Below are positions 34,617-43,846 of a stretch of 64,000 nucleotides of DNA, piece by piece. The translations under genes were made by a program, and so were the position numbers. The DNA is from Molossus alvarezi. Its lineage: Eukaryota; Chordata; Mammalia; Chiroptera; Molossidae. Every line of letters starts with the position of its first letter. The stretch's first letter is position 1. The stretch lies in assembly GCA_037176705.1 (NCBI GenBank), contig CM073887.1, forward strand, positions 25,423,501-25,487,500. Direction: 5' to 3'. Under the pieces are notes generated by a model. The model saw only the letters and a program-made list of their open reading frames with translations. It was not told the origin of the DNA and did not search any database.

Positions 34617-35442
34617 AAAGGTTAGAATTGAAGCAGACACCTAAGTGATAAGACCCCTGCTTTCAAAGGTCTCACCATTCCTAAGAAGAATTTCAAGTTT
34701 CATAAGAAAGACTTTAAAGGACCATAAAGAGAATAAACAGGAGTTTATTCTCTTCTCTTGTCACAGAAGGGAGAACAAAGGCAAAGAACACGCCAACCTC
34801 TGTCCCCACATTTGCTGTGCCAGTCACTTGGGTGTGGGAACTCATCCTTCACATCCCCTTCCCTGGCTCTGCTCTGTCTCCCAGGATGACCTGCAAGTTA
34901 CACTTCACAGGCTCCCTTGCCAGCTGGTCTCATCAGAGCTGCACAATGGCAGGACACTTGAGGGCCAAAGGAAGGGAAACTCCAAGGTCTTCCAGCCCCT
35001 CGGTCTGCCTCCGGTGATGTCAGCAGCAATGGCTGTGTCTTCCCTATGGTCTTAGGGACACACACACACACTCATTGTTTCCAATTTACAAAACCTAAAC
35101 AACATGTGAAAGTAGAACCTTCAGAACCCAAATGAACCTAATCAACCCAAGAGGCACTCACTTGGTACTTGGTAGGCTCTTAGTAGAGTCTTCCCATCAT
35201 TCAACCTGCCAGGCCACCAGTTTTACACCTGTTGCACTCACAGTTGACTGGGGCTTGTCTTTGCATATAAAGCAATATTGTCATGAATACCAGACAATAT
35301 CAAGGTTGCACAAGGAGCACTGGTACATTTTTACTGTGACGAATAAATTCATCTTATCTATAAATCTCAGCGTCAGTGTCCCCATCTTATCTGACATTAA
35401 TCATACTGATTTGATTTACAAATGTCTCCAATGGTTTAATTA
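34617..35442. other. Unassigned stretch
   Basis: No repeat is recognised. The part at 34780-35040 is GC-balanced with a frame of 136 codons (34645-35055) lacking any family resemblance. A short CA run lies at about 35051-35062. Confidence 0.3.
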
Positions 35443-35454
35443 GAAATGCTCTCA

Positions 35455-35692
35455 AGCCTTGGCTGGTTTGGCTCAGCGGTTAGAGCACTGGCCTGTGGTC
35501 CAGAGAGACCCAGGTTCGGTTCCCGCTAAGGGCATGTACCTCAGTTGCAGTTTGTCCCCCGCCCTGGTTGGGCCGTGTGGGGGGCAGCCATTCAATGAGT
35601 CCCTTTCGTGTCAATGTTTCTCTCTCTCTCTCTTCCTCCCACTCTATCGGAACAAAAAACAAAAAAATGTCCTCGGGTGAGTATTAAAAAAA
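35455..35692 (+). mobile_element. VES-A SINE
   Basis: It starts GCCTTGGCTGGTTTGGCTCA and carries CCAGGTTCGGTTCCCGCTAA. The CT tract is short and the 3' hairpin has one broken pair (TCCTCGGGTGAGTA). The TSD is GAAATGCTCTCA at 35443-35454 against GAAAAGCTCTCA at 35693-35704. Confidence 0.95.
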
Positions 35693-35904
35693 GAAAAGCT
35701 CTCAGGAAAAAAATTTACTGCTATGTAAATGCTAAGTGTTATTTTAACGACCTCAAAGCCCCCACACTTCTGAGACATACATCTTGTTGAATTATTTACT
35801 CCACGTTGGTATAAAAATTTTCTGTGCATGTAAAGCAAAACTCCTTCCTAAAGAAGATTTGTCACCCGAGAGTATTGTCAACCTCAGGAATGTCCCCAGC
35901 ACAG

Positions 35905-36105
35905 GCCTGCTAACTCTACCATTTACAGTCTGTTTGACCTTAGACACATTAATCTACTGCTCTACACCTCAGTTTCCATATCTGCAAAATGGCTTAGAAA
36001 CAGGACCCGTCTCGCGGGTTGCTGTGAAGATTAAATCAGATATTCCGTATACAGTGCATGGCACTGCCAAGCACCGAGTAAGAACTCAGTAAATGTTAGG
36101 TGGTG
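35905..36105 (+). mobile_element. MIR SINE
   Basis: The core is CAGTCTGTTTGACCTTAGAC, followed by CCTCAGTTTCCATATCTGC, AAAATGGCTTAGAAACAGG and GTGAAGATTAAATCAG. The 3' part has GGCACTGCCAAGCACCG and AACTCAGTAAATGTTAGG. It spans most of the MIR consensus. Confidence 0.85.
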
Positions 36106-36527
36106 TTTTACTGCCAGCACATGACTTCATGCCAGTAACAAAAAGGAATGTAATGAGAAAAAGTTGCTGACTTGCACTTTATTTGATTAAAATAATATTA
36201 ATAAAACTATCAGCCTAAAATTTCCATATAACATGTACAAACCCTATTTTTAGCCTCAGCTTTCAATTAAAGGCATAATTGAATGAGTGTATGTCAGTGT
36301 TACCTAATCGAGCTCTCTGAGCAAGAAACATTAAAACGACTTAAGAGGAAAAGGGGACAGCAATTCAGCGAGCAGAGGAGTAATGGATAAAGCATGAGGC
36401 GCTGACGAACATCACACCCTCAGGAACCCATTCCCACCAGCCCCAGCAAGCCCCGAAAGGGGCTCAGAGAGAGGCTGGCCCACCCCAGGCCCAGACCCAT
36501 ACTAAGGAATCGTATCACTAAAGTTTG
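36106..36527. other. Unique AT-rich stretch, possible conserved non-coding DNA
   Basis: At 36150-36360 there are no repeat landmarks but several homeodomain-type and E-box-like cores (AATTAAAGGCATAATTGAAT). The part at 36400-36520 is GC-rich. Constraint cannot be tested here. Confidence 0.25.
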
Positions 36528-37155
36528 CTAGAGACTGAATGTCTGTGTTCCCCCCAAATTCCTCAGCCCCAGGGTGATGGTATTTGGAGGTGAGACATTT
36601 GAAAGGTAACTACGTTAGATTAGGTCACTAGTGGGGCCTTTGTTATAGCATCAAGCCCTTATAAAAAGAGGAGAGCCCTGGCCGGTTTGCCTCAGCAGTA
36701 GAGTATCAACCCGCAGACCAACGAGTCACGGGTTCAAATCCCGCCAAGGGCACATACCTCGGTTTCGGTTCGGCCCTGGCCCTGGCCGGGGCTGTCCAGA
36801 AGGCAACCAGTTGATGTGTCCCTCTCACGTCGATGTTTCTCTCTCTCTTTTTCTCCTTTTCTCTCCCTCTCTCTCCCTCCCACTCTATCTGAAGATAAAT
36901 AGAAAAATATCCTCGGGTAAGAATTAAAAAAGAGAGAGAAGAAATGAGTGTTTCTCTCTGCACCACGTGAGGCCATAGCAAGATGGCAGCCATCCGAAGA
37001 GCAGGAGGAGGCCCTCGCGGAACCCGACCCTGCCTGGCACCCCGCCTGGCACCCCACCTCCGGGCCGGGAAGATCCGATTCCGCTGCTGAAGCCGCCGTG
37101 CTTTGCCATAGCAGCCCAGCTGACCGAGGCAAAACTCAAGTCGAGTTCCAGGCTA
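36528..37155 (+). mobile_element. MaLR-type LTR relic, split by VES
   Basis: The left part (TAGAGACTGAATGTCTGTG, GGTGATGGTATTTGGAGGTG, CATCAAGCCCTTATAAAAAG) and the right part (CACCACGTGAGGCCATAGCA, then GGCATAGCAGCCCAGCTGAC-like text near 37110) correspond to the two halves of an MST/MLT1-type LTR. VES at about 36675-36930 sits between them. The far right end is worn. No proviral genes are present. Confidence 0.65.
36675..36930 (+). mobile_element. VES-A SINE nested in an LTR
   Basis: It starts GCCCTGGCCGGTTTGCCTCA and has CGGGTTCAAATCCCGCCAAG over the B box, AACCAGTTGATGTGTCCC, and a duplicated CCCTGGCCCTGGCC in the middle. The hairpin has decayed (TCCTCGGGTAAGAA). The TSD is AAAAAGAGGAGA against AAAAAAGAGAGAGA. 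Confidence 0.93.
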
Positions 37156-37410
37156 TTCTCTAAGAATCTAGGGTTTTTCATTAAAAACATATTTATTCTT
37201 TCTATAAAATGTCATTTTCGGTTCACTTTCAGCATCAGTTTTTATACTGTGTGTCCAACAGTTAGCTGCCCAGAGCCTACTTAAAGAAGGCTGGTGGAGA
37301 TAGTTTTAAGAAAAAACAGTTCTAGAACCCTAGAAACAAATAATCCTACTTTACATCTCAGAATATATCAGTAATTCATATATTTCAACAGGAAACGGAC
37401 CCACCTTTGA
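37156..37410. other. Unassigned stretch
   Basis: AT-leaning, with no named repeat. Confidence 0.3.
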
Positions 37411-37427
37411 AAATATATATTTATTTC

Positions 37428-37649
37428 TTGCCCAGCCGGTGTGGCTCAGTGGTTGAGCATCAACCCCTGCACCAGAAGGTCGCCGGTTAGATTCCTGGTC
37501 AGGGCACATGCCCAGGTTGTGGGCCTGATCCCCAGTGTGGGGTGTACAGGAGGCGGCCAATCGATGTTCTCTCTCATTGATGTTTCTGTCTCTTTCTCTC
37601 TCTCCCTTCCTCTCTCTCTAAAAAAATCAATAAAGAAAAAAAGTATTTT
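37428..37649 (+). mobile_element. VES-B SINE
   Basis: It starts GCCCAGCCGGTGTGGCTCAG and has CAGGGCACATGCCCAGGTTG, CCCCAGTGTGGGGTGTACAG and CCAATCGATGTTCTCTCTCA. It ends CTCTCTAAAAAAATCAATAA with an AATAAA-like tail. This is the canonical VES-B of the window and lacks the VES-A hairpin. The TSD is AAATATATATTTATTTC against AAAGATATATTTATTTC. Confidence 0.96.
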
Positions 37650-37666
37650 AAAGATATATTTATTTC

Positions 37667-38444
37667 CCTATCCTACTAGGTATATTTTCTTAGAAGAGAA
37701 GACAGAGAAAGAATAAATAAAATTGAAACAATTGTGACATGCTGTAACAGTCATCACAACTCAGGATAGATGCCATATAGGTAATTACATAGAAAATTAT
37801 AAAATAATTTTTATATATGAAGCACACTATAAATAGCCTGGTTTGAATTGTGTATAGGAAGTAGAGCTAAAATGTTGCCTTTTTTCTCCCTGGTCTCTTA
37901 AGCTTGTTACCATCTGGGCGCATCGGATAGATCCTTAAGTAACTGTATTTATCATTTAGAGAAATGGAGTCTAGGAACCTGGATTTTTTAATGGATTGTC
38001 CAAGGGATCGGTGAGGAGGGGACGTTTTCCAGAGGAAGACTTTCCCATGCTTGCTCGATTTCCACAGCTTCCCAGAAAGTTCCCCCTGAGGTCAGGAACT
38101 GATATTCAATGCTCTGCGCTCCATGTTAAACTAATCAAAAGCACAGGAGTAGGTCACGCTTTTGAAATTTAGAGGAAGGAAAGGGACAAAGCCACCTGGC
38201 AGGAACTACCCCCTCCCTTGCAAAACGAGAGACCTCCATTCCTTTCTCTTATGTACAACCGACCTTTTATTATGCACACTTTTCATCCCCTTACCATAGA
38301 GACTGTTGCTCTTTTTCTCATTGCAAATGATACCGTCAATGCTTTTCCTTACATTTTTTGTTTCATGGCTGCTATATGGAAAATTGGACATCTAACTCGG
38401 TAGTCTCTGCTTAAACGTTACAATGGAGCGAAGGACTTCACATG
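37667..38444. other. Unassigned stretch
   Basis: No named repeat. AT-rich to 37860, then balanced. Two antiparallel frames of 61 codons at 38206-38403 mirror each other and are not convincing. Confidence 0.3.
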
Positions 38445-38600
38445 ATACTGCCTGACATTTGCACATTGTTGTGCAGCTTACAAAAGCTTCCACGCATATT
38501 ACTTTTTGTTCCTTATCACAAACCTGTGAGGTAGGTGAGAAAGATATTATCATCATTCATGTCCTCAAACAGAACACTAAGTGTCTGGACAACAGTTGTT
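38445..38600 (-). mobile_element. MIR SINE, antisense fragment
   Basis: The string TTGCACATTGTTGTGCAGC, then CACAAACCTGTGAGGTAGGT and GATATTATCATCATTCATG, corresponds to antisense MIR (the TATTATCC-type block follows the AGGTAGG block). The rest is missing. Confidence 0.55.
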
Positions 38601-38763
38601 AATATTGACTCTGTGAGCCCAGACAGATGGAAAGGATAGACGAGAGGGAAATGGTTGGTTAAATATTTTTGTACCAGGTCTTACAACTATTAAGTGATAG
38701 AATTTAAATTCCTTCCAAAACTTCTGACTCTGGATTTTGTATATACAAATTGCCAGTGGCTGC

Positions 38764-38965
38764 CTTGCTGGTGTGGCTCAGTGGATAGAGGGTCATCCCA
38801 TGGACTGAGAGGTCACAGTTCTATTCCTGGTCGGGTAACCTGCAGGGTTGCAGGCTCATCCCCAGCAGGGGGCGTGCAGGAGGCAGCCAATCAATGTTTC
38901 TCTCTCACATTGATGTTTCTATTTCTATCTCCCTTACTTTCTCTCTAAAAAAGCAATAAAAAACA
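38764..38965 (+). mobile_element. VES-B-like SINE, older
   Basis: It starts CCTTGCTGGTGTGGCTCAGT and has GGTCACAGTTCTATTCCTGG, CCCAGCAGGGGGCGTGCAGG and CCAATCAATGTTTCTCTC, ending CTCTCTAAAAAAGCAATAA. The B box is decayed. Flanks show a weak repeat (ATTGCCAGTGGCT against ATTGACAACTGCT), so it is one of the oldest VES copies here. Confidence 0.88.
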
Positions 38966-39270
38966 TTTTAAAAAATATTGACAACTGCTCAAATCTGAAA
39001 TGTGACTTGTGGAGAATTTAGCAACTCAAATATAAATAACGAAAAAAGATTAAATATTTGGATGAAGGAAAAAAACCTGAGTCTTAGTAAGCATACCATC
39101 CATAACTTTACACAAATAAATGTATAAGCCCAATATCTAGTAGAGAAAATGGGAAAGAGAAATAATTAAATGGGATTATAAAGGGAAATAACTGTATACT
39201 CTTCTTTACAGTTAATATGTGTCCACTCAGTGTTCAACTAACTAGTTTGCCAGTTGGGAAAATGACACAT
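38966..39270. other. Unassigned AT-rich stretch
   Basis: No repeat or frame is recognised. Confidence 0.35.
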
Positions 39271-39287
39271 GAAATAATGAAAGTCAG

Positions 39288-39536
39288 CCCTGACCAGTTT
39301 TGCTCAGTGGTTAGAGCATCCACCTGCAGTCCAGAGAGACCCAGGTTCAGTTCCTGCTAAGGGCACATACCTCAGTTGCATTTTGTCCCTGGCCCTGGTT
39401 GGTCGTGCGGGTGGCAACCGCTCAATGTGTCCCTTTCACGTCGATGTTTTTATTCTCTCTCTCTCCCTCCCACTCTATCTGAACAAAAAATGGAAACATG
39501 TTCCTGGGTGAGGACAAAAAAAAAGAAAAAGAAAAA
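39288..39536 (+). mobile_element. VES-A SINE
   Basis: It has GAGAGACCCAGGTTCAGTTC and ACCTCAGTTGCATTTTGTCC. Several CpG sites of the young form are TG or CA here. The 3' hairpin reads TTCCTGGGTGAGGA. The TSD GAAATAATGAAAGTCAGC is perfect (39271-39288, 39537-39554), with one base shared with the SINE start. The tail is (AAAAAG)n. Confidence 0.95.
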
Positions 39537-39554
39537 GAAATAATGAAAGTCAGC

Positions 39555-40430
39555 TAATTTGAAGTGTACAAGGAAAAAGTAAGCATTCATCCCATATCAA
39601 ATCCTCAACCCCTTTCCTCAGATTCTTCCATATCCTTTAAAACTTTCTGTATACATTGACAAACATACACACACACACACACAGAGGAGCCTTGGATATA
39701 AAGCTACTTTTTTTTTTCAGTAAGAATATATCTTGGCATGTTTTTCTAAGTCAATATATACATATCTACTCTTTAAAATTACATAGGCTTCCCCCCAACA
39801 TAAGGTCTTAAGATTCCCAACTATAAATTCCCTTCTAAGCATTTTTCAAAGACATATGTACTCCCCGTGATTTGGAGTTGGTACTTAATCCACACAAGCT
39901 TACTTACTTCTTTACTAGAAATCATATGTAAAACTAAAAACTGTCAAGATTAACTTTGCAAATAACAAATATTCGGTGATCGAGTATGTTAGAAAACATG
40001 CTATTATCCAAGTAACATCAATATACAACTCTTGTCTAAAACTCAGAAAATGAATTAGTGTCTGGTTGTCTGATACTCTGGATAGAGTTCACATTCTTAT
40101 GTTATGTATTTAACTTGAGTCTTGTACAAACAAGTAAGGGAGTATTGCAAGACATGAAGTGATACTATGTTATAGTACTTAATAGCAAAATAAGGCACAT
40201 CTCAATATTTTATTTTTATTAAGACTATATTTTACTTCAAAATATATATACTCTGAACACACTGTTGTCATTTAAACAGGGAAATTCATCTTTTAAAATG
40301 GCTAAGACAATTAATATTATCAAGAGAAGCATTAGCCAACTTTCCAAACACTTGTAGGGAGTTTGCAGAGATGTCAAAAGTTTTTCAAATATTTGTAATT
40401 TACCATAAGCAAAGAGGTATAATTATTTTC
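39555..40430. other. Unassigned AT-rich stretch
   Basis: It includes a (CA)n run at about 39666-39682 and a T run at 39710-39718. No named repeat and no convincing frame. Confidence 0.35.
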
Positions 40431-40445
40431 AAGAATAATACTTAA

Positions 40446-40601
40446 GCCCTGGCTGTTTGGCTCAGCAGTTAGAGCGTTGGCCTGCGGTCCAGAAAGACCC
40501 AAGTTCGTTTTCTACTAAGGGCACGTACCTCGGTTTCGGTTTGTCCCCGGCCCTGGTTGGTCATGCAGGTGGTAGCCACTCGATGTGTCCCTTTCACATC
40601 G

Positions 40602-40640
<39 letters not shown>

Positions 40641-40704
40641 CCACTCTACCTGAACAAAAAATGGAAAAATGTTCTCTGGTGAGGATTAAAAAAAAAAGAA
40701 GAAA
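40446..40704 (+). mobile_element. VES-A SINE
   Basis: It starts GCCCTGGCTGTTTGGCTCAG (one base lost after the head) and has a damaged B box AAGTTCGTTTTC. The CT tract has grown to about 35 bp. The hairpin is TTCTCTGGTGAGGA. The TSD is AAGAATAATACTTAA against AAGAAGAATACTTAA. Confidence 0.95.
40604..40638 (+). repeat. (CT)n microsatellite in a SINE
   Basis: A run of about 17 CT units lies inside the pyrimidine tract of the VES-A copy that contains it. Confidence 0.88.
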
Positions 40705-40719
40705 AAGAAGAATACTTAA

Positions 40720-42299
40720 AATGTTTACATGTTTCTAGAAAAAAATTTAATGAAAATATTTATAGGTTGAATTATCATTCAAAAGCAGGATGAAAACAAT
40801 ACTTAAATTTTTTAAGAAATTATTTATAAAGCAAATCCTCCTTTTATAAAAAAAAAATAAGTGGATTTTTATCAATCAGACTTGTTTAAAGCAAGGTTAT
40901 ACCTTTCCCTGCTTCGGGAAAGCTTAAAGAGAGATATTCAATACCATAGTTCCCGAAGTGTGATGAAATTGTTATCATATGTTCATGCTAAGATTGCTGA
41001 ATGAGCATGAAACTAATCTGAAGATACACACACGTTTGGTCACTGTGATGTGTAATGTCTGGCAGGTACACATTTAAATTAGTCTGATTAGGTAGAGTTT
41101 GTTTTACCACCTGGCCATCATTACCCTAAACGCAAAACCTCATCCCCTTGCTATCCTACTTGGTGTCCGATTAGTTGTTTCATATACAAAGAATTATTCG
41201 ATGTGAATAGTACTCCAGCTGGACATTCTGACCTAATGACAGATTTTTATTGCACATACATGTTTCATGAGCAGTAATATTACATTTTAAATGTTTTAGA
41301 ATGTTTCTTCAGCTCATCTAGATACAAATCATAAAACAATCAAGACCAGAATGTGTAGCGAGATTATTGAATGCATGAGGTAGAATCATATCTTATTACA
41401 CATAGAAAAGTGTAAGCATTTTATTTTAAAAGTTTTCCAGAACTTTTTAGAGCATTTATGTCATCAAAAGCTCCCTAATGCCGACTAATCTCCCTCAGAA
41501 CCATGCTTTTACCTTGCCAATTCTCTATGTTAAGTTTCTAATTTATTCGCTGGACACTTTTCCTTATGAATGTTTTCATTAAAATTCTCATCTGCCACAT
41601 AGTATGAAATTTCATTTGCTCTAAAATCATGTACTGATGGTTTATCATTTTAATTTATGTTTATAATAGCATCCAGTTGAATAAAACAAGATTAGTCCAT
41701 TCCATAATAATATTTCTTTATTGCTATTGATATAATGGGTTCTCTTAAAAGAAAAGTCTTCTATTTATTAACTCATTCATTAAATTATTGACTGATTCCT
41801 TCCCTGCATGTCAAGTATTACTTAGCTCTACTTGGCTTAGTAGTAATACTATTATACTTTAAACTATTCATTAATATGCCAAATATTCATTGCCTACGAT
41901 CTGCCAGGCATTGGTCTCTTAAGAGCAATACAACATGGACTGTAATGTTGTGGACCACTCGGAGTTCACTGGGTAAAAGGGTAGAAATGTAAAAGAATAC
42001 TCATAACACAGAGTGTCAACTGCAATAATTAAAGCATGTAAAATGTATCTGTTTATTCAATGCCTTCTTCAACCAATAATTGAAAGTGGACAATACATGA
42101 CTGTCCAAAAATATAGACAACATAGAAGGATAGAAATAAATAAATTAGGGATCCAGGACTAAGAAAAAGTATGGGTAAATGATAAGGAAACAGTAAAGCC
42201 AACCATAAGAGTGCTATAACTTACCATATACTGTTAATGAAGGTCCTCAAGGTACAACTGGGGCAATACAATCATCTACCAAAATTATAAATCCTGAAA
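40720..42299. other. Long unique AT-rich stretch, possible conserved non-coding DNA
   Basis: About 1.6 kb without recognisable interspersed repeats, in a window where they are otherwise dense. It is AT-rich, with several palindromic or homeodomain-like cores (ACATTTAAATTAGTCTGATT). One weak MIR trace lies near 41895 (GATCTGCCAGGCATTGGTC). No coding frame. It is a candidate for constraint only by absence of insertions. Confidence 0.3.
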
Positions 42300-42790
42300 A
42301 GTACACTGTGATCTAGTTTCACCTCTTACAGTTCCACCTTGTGAATACAGTGACATATGAAAAGGTTATTCACTGCAGCACTGGTTATAATACCAAAAAG
42401 TAAGCAATAACCCAAGACTCCGTCAAGAATATACTATACTCCATATAGTATTTCTACTCTTCTACTCAGTGAAAAGCCTTCCTACTCTAAAAAAGAGAAA
42501 GAGAAAGATCTCTGTGGGCTAAAATGGAAAAATCTTTAGATTCAATTAGATAAAGAGAACAAGAGGTAGGAAAATATACACACACTCACATCCCTTTTGG
42601 TGAAGGAGGAGGGGAAGGAAAATAAAAATATATATTTATATTTAAATAAATAAACACTAGAAAGACTCATAAAAAGCTAATGTAAGAGGTTGTGTGTAGG
42701 AGGCAGGGGTGAATGGTGAGTTGGACAGAGACAGGCATGGAAGCAAACCTTCCTAATACATAAATACATAAATTTCTTTCTTTTTTTTTT
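42300..42790 (+). mobile_element. L1 3' region relic
   Basis: The blocks GTTATTCACTGCAGCACTGG, TTATAATACCAAAAAGTAAG, CAATAACCCAAGACTCCGTC and GGAAAAATCTTTAGATTCA follow the L1 ORF2 end in worn form. An A/T-rich UTR-like part follows. It is an old, dead copy. Confidence 0.6.
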
Positions 42791-43057
42791 TTTACTCTTA
42801 AACATCATAAATATATTAGCTATTTAAATAAAATGTTACAAAGAAATAGTGTATAATTGTTAGAGAAAAACTGCAAATTAACTTTGAACTTCCCACAAGT
42901 CTTATCAAATGTGGAGACTGTAAGAATCAGGGATAAATTTTTTTCAAAAATTTGACTGGTTCTTGAATCCCGAGACCTGGGAGAAGCTTCTCCACTGTGT
43001 ACTCATTAACTGGGCCTTCTGTGATCCAGTGAATGACGATCAGCAATATCCTTTAAA

Positions 43058-43765
43058 CACATATGCATGAGATTTCAAATCATGCCTCGGCTTAAAACTC
43101 TCCAATGCCCTTCCATTTAATAAGAATAAATCCAGCCCTGGCTGGTTTGGCTCAGTGTTTGGAGCGTCGGCCTGAGGACCAGAGAGTCCCGGGTTTGGTT
43201 CCCACTAGGGGCACGTACCAAAAAAACAAAAAGAATAAATCCAAACCTCTTACCAGGGTCTGCAGCACCCTACATGGCCTGGCCCCTATCTATGTCTCCT
43301 CCCACTCTTCCCTTGATCATGAAGCTCCAGTCACATTGGTCTTCTTCTGTCCATTGACTCTAACAAGTTCCTACCTCTCTCAGTGCCTTTGTACTTACTG
43401 TTCCTTTCTGCCTTCAACTGTTCCCCCAGGTAGTCCAAATGGATGCCCCCTTCTCATCTTTCAGGTCTCAGCTAGAATCTCACCCTCCTCAGAAGCCTTC
43501 TCTCTCTATTCCCAATAAAGCAGCCCCACCTTCCCCCAGCCACTCATTAACCCATCACTATGTTTTACATTATATTCTTTATAGCCCTTACCACAGTCTG
43601 CTACTTTATTTATTTATTCATTCATTTGTCTGTCTGTCTTCTCCCACTAGAAAACAACCCCTGAAAGTTGTTCCCTGCTGTACCTTGTATCTCTGGAACA
43701 CAGAGGGTAAGTAGTGAATATTAGCTGATGAATGAGTGAATGACAATGAATGAGCGATTGAGAAA
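43058..43765 (+). mobile_element. L2 3' half, split by a short SINE
   Basis: Order of L2 motifs: AAAACTCTCCAATGCCCTTC, ATAAATCCAAACCTCTTACC, GCAGCACCCTACATGGCCTG, GTGCCTTTGTACTTACTGTT, TCTTTCAGGTCTCAGCTAGA, CCTCAGAAGCCTTCTCTC and a GAATGAGTGAATGA tail. It covers the end of L2 ORF2 and the 3' UTR, but has no open frame. A SINE at 43135-43230 interrupts it. This is the best-preserved L2 in the window. Confidence 0.85.
43135..43230 (+). mobile_element. Short, head-only VES-related SINE nested in L2
   Basis: It starts GCCCTGGCTGGTTTGGCTCA, has B-box-like GGGTTTGGTTCC, and turns into the A tail straight after CTAGGGGCACGTACC. The TSD AAGAATAAATCCA occurs at 43122-43134 and 43231-43243. L2 sequence continues on both sides. 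It is the sister of the copy at 24968-25072, with the same end point and the same CTAGGGG spelling. Confidence 0.92.
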
Positions 43766-43766
43766 G

Positions 43767-43846
43767 GGAAGGAAGGAAGGAAGGAAGGAAGGAAGGAAGG
43801 AAGGAAGGAAGGAAGGAAGGAAGGAAGGAAGGAAGGAAGGAAGGAA
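43767..43846 (+). repeat. (GGAA)20 microsatellite
   Basis: This is a pure array of about 20 GGAA units, followed by GAGAGAGAAAGG. It abuts the 3' tail of the L2. Its three-frame translation gives a KEGR-type repeat frame that is not a gene. GGAA arrays can bind ETS-family factors, but nothing here shows such use. Confidence 0.97.
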
